Assembly (NCBI RefSeq): GCF_003970795.1
Contig: NZ_RWKW01000055.1
Coordinates: 41,278 to 105,277 of the forward strand
Length of the DNA: 64,000 nt
Reading direction: 5' to 3'
Source: Aquibium carbonis
GTDB taxonomy: Bacteria; Pseudomonadota; Alphaproteobacteria; Rhizobiales; Rhizobiaceae
Shown: positions 16,980 to 25,348 of the stretch, piece by piece
How positions within the stretch are numbered: position 1 is the stretch's first letter
Layout: every line of letters starts with the position of its first letter
Translations under genes and position numbers: made by a program
Notes under the pieces: model-generated
Seen by the model: the letters and a program-made list of their open reading frames with translations, nothing else
Database searches by the model: none
What the model was told of the DNA's origin: nothing

Positions 16980-18874
16980 GCCGCGCGCGGTCCATACGCC
17001 TCACGAGGCTCAGCTTCACCGGGACCGGGAAGCAGACTGCAGCCGTGGATTTCGGCGACGGCCTGTCGCTCGTGTACGGCGGATCGAACGCGGGCAAGTC
17101 GTACATCCTGAAGGCCGTCGACTACGCACTGGGTGGAAGCAAGCTCGACGGGATCCGCCAGTCCGAGGGCTACGAAAGCGTGTTTCTGTCGTTCGTCCTC
17201 GAACCCGACGGGATCGTTGTGACGACCCGGCGTTCGCTGAGAGGCGGGGACATCGAATGGTTCGAAGGTGCAGCCGATGAAGGCGGGGTAGCCGGTCTGC
17301 GCTCCAACGCCCTGAAGCAGAAGCACGGAAAGGCCCGGAAATCGCTTTCGGAACGGCTTCTTCTCCATCTCGGCATCGAGAGGGCCTCCATTGCCGCCAC
17401 CCAGGCGGGATCGCTGGAAACCTTCAGCCTGCGCCACTTCATGCCATTCGTTCTTGTCACCGAGAGCCGCATGCTTGGCGACGACACGCCGCTGAAGCAG
17501 CATTCACGGTCCAAGCCCGGCGCCGACAAGAACGCGTTCCGCTTCATTATGACAGGGACCGACGACTCTACGATCGTGAAGGTCGCTACCCCAGTCGAGC
17601 AGACGGCCTCGAATGCCGGGAAGATCGAGCTGCTCGAATCCATGATCGCGGATGCGGACACGAGGCTTGCCAGGTTTTCCGCAGAATCCGGAGAACAGGG
17701 ACTGCTGGACGAAGAGGCGCTCTTCAATCTCGGCGAGGCGGTCGCGGAGCGGCAGCGCGGCCTGGACCAATTGAGGGCCGACCGCCGGAAGACCATCCTC
17801 GACGTCGACGATGTGAGGGACGAGGCGAGCGAGATCGCGACTTCGCTCGCCCGGTACGGAGATCTCGAGCTGACGTTCCAGTCGGATATCAGGAGGCTCA
17901 AAGCCATCGAAGAAGGAGGCCATTTCCTCCTGCGCTTCAATGATCAGCCTTGCCCGATCTGCGGCGCTGAACCGGGCGACCAGCATCTGGTGCACGAAGC
18001 CGGAGACCTGGAACGCCAGCACCAGGCCTCAGTCGTCGAAATCGCCAAAGTGGAGCGCGACCTGAAGGACCTGCGCGAGCTGATGGTGTCCCTCCGGGCG
18101 CAGCTCGAGAGGCTGAGGGGAAGGGAACGGCGGCTCTGCGAAGACCTCGAACGCTGGAATGCCCAGATCGAGACCAATGCGCCCAACGAAGCCGCGCTCC
18201 GGCGCGACTATGTTTCCCTGCAGGCCAGGGCTGACAGGGAACGGGTCCGGGGAGAACTGGTTCTGAATCGCGATACCCTCCAGCGACAGCTAGACGACCT
18301 CCGGAAGTTCAAAGCATCCCGGAAAAAGGCCGAAGGCATCACGATGGGCATTGCCTCGAACGTCGGCCACGATCTGTCCATGGTAGTCGCAGACGTGCTG
18401 AACCGCTGGGAGTTCCCTGGGGTGGAGGCGGTCACGTGGGATCCAGTCCGAGACGATATTCAGGTAAATGGCTGGCCTCGGACACAGAACGGCAAGGGCG
18501 TTAAGGCGCTGCTGCATTCCGCGGTGAAGGTCGCGGTGCTCCTGTACTGCCGACAGAAATCACTTCCGCATCCTGGCTTTCTGTTTCTGGATTCACCACT
18601 CCTGACCTATCGCGGACCGATGCTTTACGAGCGCTATGGCGCACCCGACGAGGTCGAACAAGCGATCAGCCAGAGTTCGTTGGCCACCAGGTTCTACGAG
18701 CATCTTTCTTCTTTGAAGGACATCGGTCAGTTCATTGTCATAGAGAACACCGACCCACCGGAGGGCATCGGCGCACTCGCGCATGTACACGTGTTCTCGG
18801 GCGAGAACGGGGTCGGTCGTCAGGGTCTGTTCCCGCCTATCGCGAGATCACAGGGCGCGCGCGACAAGGCTTGA
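16976..18874 (+). CDS. SMC/RecN-like ABC ATPase with zinc hook (DUF3732-type, ABC-3C)
   Basis: A 632-aa ATPase of the SMC/Rad50 class. Walker A is YGGSNAGKS (residues 34-42), followed by a long coiled coil interrupted by a zinc-hook-like CPIC (near residue 325), a second coiled coil, then the C-terminal ATPase half with Walker B-like FLFLDSPLLTYR. The C-terminal layout resembles DUF3732 ATPases of ABC-3C systems. Start assigned to TTG (16976), overlapping the previous stop and preceded by GGGAGGG; the open frame extends upstream but inside the middle component. It should sense foreign DNA or a stress signal and control the nuclease. Confidence 0.82.
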   Translation: MSRARSIRLTRLSFTGTGKQTAAVDFGDGLSLVYGGSNAGKSYILKAVDYALGGSKLDGIRQSEGYESVFLSFVLEPDGIVVTTRRSLRGGDIEWFEGAADEGGVAGLRSNALKQKHGKARKSLSERLLLHLGIERASIAATQAGSLETFSLRHFMPFVLVTESRMLGDDTPLKQHSRSKPGADKNAFRFIMTGTDDSTIVKVATPVEQTASNAGKIELLESMIADADTRLARFSAESGEQGLLDEEALFNLGEAVAERQRGLDQLRADRRKTILDVDDVRDEASEIATSLARYGDLELTFQSDIRRLKAIEEGGHFLLRFNDQPCPICGAEPGDQHLVHEAGDLERQHQASVVEIAKVERDLKDLRELMVSLRAQLERLRGRERRLCEDLERWNAQIETNAPNEAALRRDYVSLQARADRERVRGELVLNRDTLQRQLDDLRKFKASRKKAEGITMGIASNVGHDLSMVVADVLNRWEFPGVEAVTWDPVRDDIQVNGWPRTQNGKGVKALLHSAVKVAVLLYCRQKSLPHPGFLFLDSPLLTYRGPMLYERYGAPDEVEQAISQSSLATRFYEHLSSLKDIGQFIVIENTDPPEGIGALAHVHVFSGENGVGRQGLFPPIARSQGARDKA

Positions 18875-18899
18875 CGCCGCAGTCCTCGTTCTCTATTCG
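18871..18899 (+). promoter_or_regulatory. Sigma-70-like promoter of module copy A
   Basis: TTGACG (18871-18876), 17-bp spacer, TATTCG (18894-18899). The same boxes, spacing and following CTCCTCATACGCTGAAC occur before module copy B at 39.9 kb although the surroundings differ, which supports function. It begins inside the last codons of the ABC-3C ATPase gene. Confidence 0.65.
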
Positions 18900-18997
18900 T
18901 TCGACCCAACATGTTTACGCCCGCGCTCCTCATACGCTGAACGCTTCGCCGCCCGCCGCCGCGCGGGTCCGTCCGAACGCGCACGTAGGAGCAGGCG

Positions 18998-19615
18998 ATG
19001 GCCGCTCTTTCCCGACATCAGAATTCCCGTCAGGCGGCTCCGAAGCCGGGAGCCGCGCCGAAGGCAAGCGCCTTCCGGCCATTCCCGACCGTGCGATGCC
19101 AAGGCGCGCCTTCATTCCGTACGCAGCTGGCTCGCGACTTCGCATGCCTTCTCGATGTCGATGACGAGGTCTCCGCATGGTCATGCCTGCCTGCCGAGTT
19201 GGCGAGGGACGACGAGAGCCACGTGCCAGACTTCCTGGTACGTCGGGGCGGACGGCATGAGCTCGTAGATACGGGCAATGGACCCGGCTTCCGTTGGCTT
19301 TCGCAGGAGGCGGAAGAGCGGGGCTGCGCCTATGTCGTTGTCCCCTCCGCTGTCATCCGTGAAGGGTTCCGTCTTGCCAACGCGCGCGACCTTCTCCGCT
19401 ACGCTCGGTGGGAGTGCCCTCTGGGAGACCGCATCCGTTTGCTGGCAGGCCTTGAGGAGAACGGATCGCTCACCGTGTCCGAAAGCCTCGCGGCGTTTCG
19501 TGAGACGCGCCCCATAGCCGGGCTGGCGGCATTGGCGCTGAGCCGCTTCGTGTCGATCGACCTCGACAGCGCGCCGATCGGACCGAACACCTCCGTCAGG
19601 CCTTGGACGGCCTGA
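18998..19615 (+). CDS. TnsA-fold protein with degenerate active site (module copy A, gene 1)
   Basis: A 205-aa protein with a TnsA-like nuclease fold. After a Pro/Arg-rich start come FRTQLARDFACLLDVDDEV, HVPDFLVRRGG and HELVDTG. In active TnsA-type enzymes these positions read E..LERDF, PDF and (V)EVK; here the Glu and the Lys are absent while PDF is kept, so cleavage is unlikely. The C-terminal part (GDRIRLLAGLEENGSLTVSE) resembles a TnsA C-terminal winged helix. The ATG follows AGGAGCAGG and lies 46 bp before the AAA+ protease gene. Probably a DNA- or TnsB-binding adaptor rather than an enzyme, which is inference. Confidence 0.7.
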   Translation: MAALSRHQNSRQAAPKPGAAPKASAFRPFPTVRCQGAPSFRTQLARDFACLLDVDDEVSAWSCLPAELARDDESHVPDFLVRRGGRHELVDTGNGPGFRWLSQEAEERGCAYVVVPSAVIREGFRLANARDLLRYARWECPLGDRIRLLAGLEENGSLTVSESLAAFRETRPIAGLAALALSRFVSIDLDSAPIGPNTSVRPWTA

Positions 19616-19661
19616 GCGACGAACCCAGCAGCTTACACGCTGCCCATTTCCGAGATGCCCC

Positions 19662-21584
19662 ATGCAGAAAATCCTGAGCAGGCGCGCCATCTACAGGTCC
19701 GGCGCCGATCCCGACGACATGAGGAAACTGAAGGACCTTGCGAGGGCGGTCGCGCTGGGTCAGATGAAGGCCGCCACACGTTCCGTGCCCCAGGTGGCGC
19801 GGCATGACATGCCCGTTTGCGTGGGCATCGTCGTGCCGACGGAAAGTCTCTTCGCTTTCGAACTCGCCCTTCGCAGCCTGGCATGGCCCCGCAGCGACAC
19901 TTACGGGCTGCCGATGCAGGTCGGCGTCCATGTCTTCGCCTCGCACGACGAGTGCAAGCGGGCCGAGAAGGACGGCTTCTGGCTTAAGGAACGTCTCTTC
20001 GTGCTGGTACCGTCGCGCGGATTGTTGCCGCGCGGATTCGAGGCCGTGGCCGATCTTGTCGCGGAAATCGGAGCGCCGTCGCCGCGTCTGATCGCGGGCG
20101 CAGCGCGGCAGTGCCTCGGCATCCGTCTCTCGGAAGCCGAGGCCGAGGAGGCAGCTTGCTATCCGCTTGAATCTCTGTCGAAGGCGTTCCGGCCCGGACG
20201 AAAGCCCGGCCGCGCGCTGAGGGCCCTGCGCCACATGGCGTCGGACGCCCGCAAGCCCGCCGCTGCATCGGAAGGCCCGACGCTCGACGACCTGCCTGGC
20301 ATGGGCGAGGCGGCTGACTGGGGCCGGCAGCTTGCGGTCGACTTGAAGGACTGGGAGGCGGGAAGGATCAGATGGGAGGACGTTGACCGAGGGGTCCTGC
20401 TTTCGGGTCCCCCTGGATGCGGAAAGACCTCGTTCGCAACCGCCCTGGCCAGGACGTGCGGGACCGCCATCGTCCTCGGCTCCCTGGCCCGATGGCAGTC
20501 GATGGGCCACATGGGCGATCTCCTGAAGGCGATGCGCAAGGCGTTCGACGAGGCGATGAAATCGGCCCCGTGCATCCTGTTCGTGGACGAGGTCGATTCC
20601 TTCGGTGACCGGGAACGGCTGGCCGTCAGCAGCAACAACGAGCAGTACTGCCGCGAGGTCATCAACGGCTTCCTCGAATGCCTGGACGGGGCGGCCGGCA
20701 GGGCAGGTGTGGTGGTGGTCGGCGCGACCAACTATCCGGACGCGCTCGACGCGGGCATCCGTCGTCCGGGACGCCTCGACCGCCACATCGCCATTCCGCT
20801 GCCGGACGCGGAGGCGCGGGCGCGCATCCTGAGGCTGCATCTGCGCGCCGACGTCGGTTCCGAAGGATTCGCAGAGGCAGCGCGCAGGACCGAAGGCTGG
20901 TCGGGCGCCCGGCTGGAACAGCTGGCAAGGGACGCGCGCCGTAGCGCGCGCGCGGCGCGCGGGCCCGTCTCGATAGAGGATATCCGGCGCGCGCTCCCTT
21001 CGCGCACGCGGCTGCCCGACGACGTGCGCCGCGTGGCTGCCGTGCACGAGGCAGGCCACGCTATCGTCGGCGTGGCTCTCGGAAGGGTCATCGAAGAGGT
21101 CACGATTTCGGCCGAGATCGACGCCGATGCCCGGACCGGACTGGGCGGCAGGACGGTGTTCGCCGACGAGGGGTCCATGTTGAAGACGCCTGCATGGTTC
21201 CGGAACCGGATCGCCGTCCTGCTTGCGGGTATGGCCGCCGAGGAGATGGTGTTCGGCACCGCTTCGTCCGGGGCCGGTGGCGGTCCGGGATCGGACCTGT
21301 TCACCGCCACTATCGCTGCGGCGACACTGGAGGCTTCCTACGGGCTCGGGGTCGGGCTCACCTTCCTGTCGCCGCCGGATCCTCGCCAGTTGCTTGCGGC
21401 GCTGGAGGCCAGCCAGGCGCTCCAGTTGCGTGTCGAGCGAGTGCTGCAGGAGGAGAAGCGACGGGCAAAGGACATCCTTGACCGAGCAGGTCTCGGTAGG
21501 ATCGAAGCCGTTGCCGCGCGGTTGCTCGTGGGGGAAGCCTTGACCGCGTCCGGCCTCGCCGCGCCGGAATCCCCTGTCATTTAG
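19662..21584 (+). CDS. Soluble FtsH-like AAA+ zinc protease (module copy A, gene 2)
   Basis: A 640-aa protein combining an AAA+ ATPase and an M41-type metalloprotease. Walker A is GPPGCGKTS (from G249), Walker B is ILFVDEVDSFGD, and an arginine-finger region GIRRPGRLDRH follows. The zinc site is HEAGH (H462, E463, H466), with a third ligand likely the Asp in GPGSDLF. Unlike housekeeping FtsH, there are no N-terminal membrane helices; residues 1-200 form a unique alpha/beta domain. It should unfold and degrade cytosolic targets. Always paired here with a TnsA-fold protein; the core is roughly 70% identical by eye to copy B. Confidence 0.83.
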   Translation: MQKILSRRAIYRSGADPDDMRKLKDLARAVALGQMKAATRSVPQVARHDMPVCVGIVVPTESLFAFELALRSLAWPRSDTYGLPMQVGVHVFASHDECKRAEKDGFWLKERLFVLVPSRGLLPRGFEAVADLVAEIGAPSPRLIAGAARQCLGIRLSEAEAEEAACYPLESLSKAFRPGRKPGRALRALRHMASDARKPAAASEGPTLDDLPGMGEAADWGRQLAVDLKDWEAGRIRWEDVDRGVLLSGPPGCGKTSFATALARTCGTAIVLGSLARWQSMGHMGDLLKAMRKAFDEAMKSAPCILFVDEVDSFGDRERLAVSSNNEQYCREVINGFLECLDGAAGRAGVVVVGATNYPDALDAGIRRPGRLDRHIAIPLPDAEARARILRLHLRADVGSEGFAEAARRTEGWSGARLEQLARDARRSARAARGPVSIEDIRRALPSRTRLPDDVRRVAAVHEAGHAIVGVALGRVIEEVTISAEIDADARTGLGGRTVFADEGSMLKTPAWFRNRIAVLLAGMAAEEMVFGTASSGAGGGPGSDLFTATIAAATLEASYGLGVGLTFLSPPDPRQLLAALEASQALQLRVERVLQEEKRRAKDILDRAGLGRIEAVAARLLVGEALTASGLAAPESPVI

Positions 21585-21733
21585 CGTGTAGCGATCTCAG
21601 CGTGCGGCCGTGGACGTATCGATTGAGCGGCAAGAGGCCCAAGGGCACAGGGTCACGTGGCGACCCACAGGGAGCAGTTGACCCTGTTGTCCGGGGCTGC
21701 GCCACGGCGACGCTCAGTTCCGTCCCGGTGCCG

Positions 21734-22036
21734 CTATTCGAACCTGAATCCGAACAGGCCTCCTTCAGGGGTGTCCTCCAGGACAACCGGGAGGACGTGC
21801 GAACGGATCGGCGACCCCTCGGACAGCGGGAGGCCGTCGAACTTGTCGCTGTTCATCGTCACGATGTATTGAACACCTTCTTCTGCGGCGAGCTGTGCCC
21901 CGATCTCGATGGCCGACGCGACCTGTCTCGCATCCACGCCATCGAACAGGTGGCTGTCGTGGATGAGGAAGCCCGGGCCGCCGAATCGGCTCGAAGCTAC
22001 CTTCAGGATGGCGTAGTCCATCGCGAAGATTTCCAT
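21734..22036 (-). pseudogene. C-terminal remnant of a DUF2326 ABC-3C ATPase
   Basis: Only the last 100 residues of a much longer SMC-like ATPase remain. The fragment contains the DUF2326 hallmark FLIHDSHLFDGVDARQ and the typical end GGLFGFRFE. The frame continues upstream but becomes Arg/Ser-rich nonsense beyond about 22050, so the Walker A half and coiled coils are missing. It differs in family from the DUF3732-type ATPase at 17-18.9 kb, so this locus once carried a second ABC-3C system that was truncated, perhaps when the tns genes or another element inserted. Confidence 0.8.
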
Positions 22037-22127
22037 GTTCACGCTAGTATTCAAACCACTCGTCCGGTGGCGACATTTCGATGAAGCGGAATCCAGCGAT
22101 GGACGCCGGAAGAGTCTAAACATTCCC

Positions 22128-22166
22128 GGGGCATCTGCGCTATCCGCAGATGCCCCGACCCTTTTT
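22128..22166 (+). terminator. Strong intrinsic terminator
   Basis: A perfect 12-bp stem (GGGGCATCTGCG / CGCAGATGCCCC, arms 22128-22139 and 22145-22156) with a 5-nt loop is followed by a five-T run at 22162-22166. It reads on the plus strand and would stop read-through from the FtsH-like gene toward the tns genes. Confidence 0.78.
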
Positions 22167-22289
22167 GGGATGCCGCGCGTCTTCGACTCTTCCCTCGAAC
22201 ATCGAGGCGGATGCATTCGGTCCACGACCGATTCCGGGGGGAGCCATACCGGAGATTTCTCCTGCTTGTAAGGATAGCCAAGTCGACCT

Positions 22290-24272
22290 CTAGGCAGCGC
22301 CCGGCGCAGGGGTAGCCGGGCTGACGCGTTGATGCCCGTTGCGAACGGCTTTCGCCTTCTTCTGGGCAGTCGATTTCTCGTAAGCCCAGAAAGCCGGATC
22401 GGCCGCGACGGCACGCCTGACATCGTCGCGACAGTAGAAAAAGGTGCCGAAGGACTCTGGATCAAGAACGGCTTCGATCGCTGCGATACGCAAAAGCAAC
22501 CGCACCTTCTTGTGATGAAGACCGCTCTCCTGGCAGAGTTCGCCGAGGGTGACGAAAGAAGACCTGAACGCTTCCGCGCTCGCCCTCGTAACGACCGTCG
22601 TCATCCTGCGCGCCTCCGGATTGAATTCCTCCTCGGTGCGGAGATGTCCCGAACGGATAAGCGCACAGACCGCGTCTCCATGCGCGCCTGGGATGAAGGT
22701 CTCCGCTTCCTGCTTCGTCAGTCCGGCTCTCGTTTCCCGCGAGCGAACCAAAGCCGTCACCTCGTCGGCGTCGAGAAGCAGCGCCATGTAGTCGTGTCTG
22801 CCTGCCAGCCTTCCCTTCCAATGCAGTTTCCCTGAGAAGATCATTTCAAGGAGGTCGGGAATTGAACAGGTCGCGGCACGACGGGTGCCGACCACATCCA
22901 ACTGACGCAATGCGGGCTTCTCTACCTCGCGGGCATCTTCGAAGAACCTGACTCGCAGGCGCTCGACATCGGCCTTCGAGAAACGACGCTTCGCGTTACG
23001 CCTCGAGCCCGTTCCTGCCAGCGCGTGAAGGTATCCCCGCGCGACGAGCTCCTTGAGATGTAGCCTGGGGACGCCGAGGAGTTTCTCGACCTGGGGAGCC
23101 GTGATCGCATCCCTCAATTCCGAGACGACGCGATGGATCTCCTCGGATTTTACGAGGACACGATGGTCCATGAGGCCGGACTGATCCTCCGCCCCCTCGA
23201 CGCCCATCCGCTTGAACAGGCGGCGGATGGTAAGGGCATGCATTCCGGAGTCACGCGACGCGGTGCGGACCGTATGAACCTGCCGCTGCCCGGCCGTTTC
23301 CCCAAGAACGTCGGTTCCCGGCTCGATCGGCATTGTTTCCAGCGCGAAGCGGCGAACCGCGTCCCGCAGCTTTCCGTATGCCGGGTCACCGACCGTTTTC
23401 TGGAGGAGGCCATATGCATAGCCGTAGGTGTCTCTCGGCCCCCAGAAGCCGCGGGTTGAAGACTGGGCCTCGTTCAGCCGACCGAGGAGCACCTTGACGG
23501 ATTCCTCTCCGGCGCTGGCCACACGGTATCCCTCGTCAGCCGCTGCCGCCCAGTCGTTCGTCGACAGTGAGGCAGTCCTGACCTTCGGCTCGTGTAGGGA
23601 TGAAATCCCCAGCGCCTCGCAGAAGGCCGCGGCCGCGTACAGGGGCATGTCGTCCAGCCAGTTCGCGGTCGAACGAACGCCGCGAAGTCGATCTTGAAGC
23701 CAGTTTTGGAAAGGAGAAGCATCGGCCGCGGAGGCATCTTCCCTCAGCTGCGGAAGGTTTGAGAGCAGCTCATGCATCGTGCCGCTGAAGTCGAACGGCG
23801 CGAACGGCCTGCGGACAGGCTGGACCGCTGAAAGGAGGATCTTGTGTTTCCCGCAGGACCTGAAATGGGACAGTGTCCACTCCAGCCGAAGCCATGGCCG
23901 GCTCGCCGGCGGCCCATCGTACCTTTCCATGTCTTCCAGCGCGCAGCGAGCGCAGAACCGGAAATAGGTGCGGCTGACCGAAAGCCTCCCGATCGTTTCG
24001 CCTGCCACCGAGTAGAAGCCGGTGTCCTTCGGGACGGGCGTGTACCGGGACAGGGCTTCGGGATCGGCCCGCCCCAGCACGGCGACAGCCCGCACGGTGG
24101 CAGCGACGCCTTTGTCCAAGGCTCGCGGCGGAATGCTCATGTCGCGCAGGAAGTGCCACAAGGAGCGGCCGTTGAGGGCAGCAAGGCGCGCGGCGAAGCC
24201 TGCCGCCGGTTCCTGGTCTTCGAGCGGATAGGCATAGGCGAGGGGCTTTGCGGTCCGCCCGGTGGTCCTCAT
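22290..24272 (-). CDS. tniQ: TniQ/TnsD-type target-selection protein of a Tn7-like element
   Basis: A 660-aa TniQ family protein, of TnsD size, that binds the target site and recruits TnsC. The N-terminal TniQ domain shows PAAGFAARLAALNGRSLW and a zinc-binding FCARCALEDMERY ... HFRSCGKHK pattern (near residues 107-140). The C-terminal two thirds carry several helix-turn-helix-like stretches (ITAPQVEKLLGVPRLHLKELV; VTLGELCQESGLHHKKVRLL), as expected for sequence-specific DNA binding. It starts two bases after tnsC ends and is last in the tnsABC-tniQ operon. Large TnsD-like TniQs usually direct insertion to one chromosomal site. Confidence 0.88.
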   Translation of the reverse strand: MRTTGRTAKPLAYAYPLEDQEPAAGFAARLAALNGRSLWHFLRDMSIPPRALDKGVAATVRAVAVLGRADPEALSRYTPVPKDTGFYSVAGETIGRLSVSRTYFRFCARCALEDMERYDGPPASRPWLRLEWTLSHFRSCGKHKILLSAVQPVRRPFAPFDFSGTMHELLSNLPQLREDASAADASPFQNWLQDRLRGVRSTANWLDDMPLYAAAAFCEALGISSLHEPKVRTASLSTNDWAAAADEGYRVASAGEESVKVLLGRLNEAQSSTRGFWGPRDTYGYAYGLLQKTVGDPAYGKLRDAVRRFALETMPIEPGTDVLGETAGQRQVHTVRTASRDSGMHALTIRRLFKRMGVEGAEDQSGLMDHRVLVKSEEIHRVVSELRDAITAPQVEKLLGVPRLHLKELVARGYLHALAGTGSRRNAKRRFSKADVERLRVRFFEDAREVEKPALRQLDVVGTRRAATCSIPDLLEMIFSGKLHWKGRLAGRHDYMALLLDADEVTALVRSRETRAGLTKQEAETFIPGAHGDAVCALIRSGHLRTEEEFNPEARRMTTVVTRASAEAFRSSFVTLGELCQESGLHHKKVRLLLRIAAIEAVLDPESFGTFFYCRDDVRRAVAADPAFWAYEKSTAQKKAKAVRNGHQRVSPATPAPGAA

Positions 24273-24274
24273 GT

Positions 24275-25348
24275 TCAGTCGTTTTCGATCAGGAAGGAGC
24301 CGGGATCGAGGCGCTCCCAGTCGTCAACCAGGAAAGGATTCATCTGATCGTGTCCGCGCGCCTGCGAATGCTCGATATACGCGAGGGCGAAGTGCTCCCG
24401 GGTGAGCGACGAGACATTCCGCATTGCGGCCTGCTCGATCGCTGAGAGGGTCACCTGCGCGATCCGGCCGTAGCGGTACCGGGCCGCATGCGCGATGCGT
24501 TCAGGAAGATCGCCGGACAGCGCTCCCCTGTGGTCGATGCCGGCCGCCTCGCACATCTGGTTGACGATCCTCTCGACGAGGATCCGCTCCTCGGGAAGGG
24601 CGACGTCGGGAAGGGACAGGTACCGGGCACGCCTCTCGATCTGCTGGTCCACCTTCGCAAGGTCGACGGTCTTCGGCATGCCGGACATGACGAAGCTGAC
24701 AGGCCAGTCCCTGTAGTTCATCACGCCTTTCAGCGCCTTCGCCACGCTCTCCCGCTCCCTGTCGGACTCCGCGAGCTTCAGCAGGTGCTGCGTCTCATCG
24801 ATATGGATGACCAGGACCCTGCGCAGATGCAACTGCTCGGGAAGCACGTCCCACACCTCGCCCTGTTCGTACTTGCGTGTGATCTCGTACCCAGCCTGCC
24901 GGAGGATGTTCAGCCCAAGGAACTTCAGTGTGGAAGGCCCCATAAGCGTGATGGAGATCACGGGCGTGACCATCCCGTAGGACATCCTGATCGGCGCGAG
25001 CGTGTCGTTCTCACGGAGCATGCGCTCGACCACGGAAGTCTTTCCCGCACCGCTTTCACCCGTCACGAACAGGAGGCGGCCGTCGTCGCGCCTGCCGTCG
25101 CGTTTCGCCAGAAGGTTGGTGACGAAGCGCGAGAAGACCTCCTTGGCGATAAAGTCGCGCCCACAGGGCACGTAGACCTCCTTGACTCGCTCGAGCACTT
25201 CCTTGACGCGCCGCTCCTTGTCGCTGAGCCGGTTCCCGATCATGCCCAGGAAGTCGTCGTCGGACATCCGGACGCTCCCTCGAGACGTGACGGCGACTCC
25301 CATGTCGTCGTCGACACGCGTGTCGCGCTCTTGAGACGGGGCGCTCAT
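24275..25348 (-). CDS. tnsC: TnsC-type AAA+ transposition regulator
   Basis: A 357-aa AAA+ ATPase that forms filaments on target DNA and links the target selector to the transposase. Walker A is GESGAGKTS (97-105) and Walker B is VLVIHIDETQH (D184, E185). Sensor and arginine-finger regions follow (FVMSGMPKTV; QQIERRARYLSLP). Overlap ATGA with the tnsB stop indicates translational coupling. Length and motifs match the TnsC/TniB family; size favours TnsC of a Tn7-like element. Confidence 0.92.
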   Translation of the reverse strand: MSAPSQERDTRVDDDMGVAVTSRGSVRMSDDDFLGMIGNRLSDKERRVKEVLERVKEVYVPCGRDFIAKEVFSRFVTNLLAKRDGRRDDGRLLFVTGESGAGKTSVVERMLRENDTLAPIRMSYGMVTPVISITLMGPSTLKFLGLNILRQAGYEITRKYEQGEVWDVLPEQLHLRRVLVIHIDETQHLLKLAESDRERESVAKALKGVMNYRDWPVSFVMSGMPKTVDLAKVDQQIERRARYLSLPDVALPEERILVERIVNQMCEAAGIDHRGALSGDLPERIAHAARYRYGRIAQVTLSAIEQAAMRNVSSLTREHFALAYIEHSQARGHDQMNPFLVDDWERLDPGSFLIEND

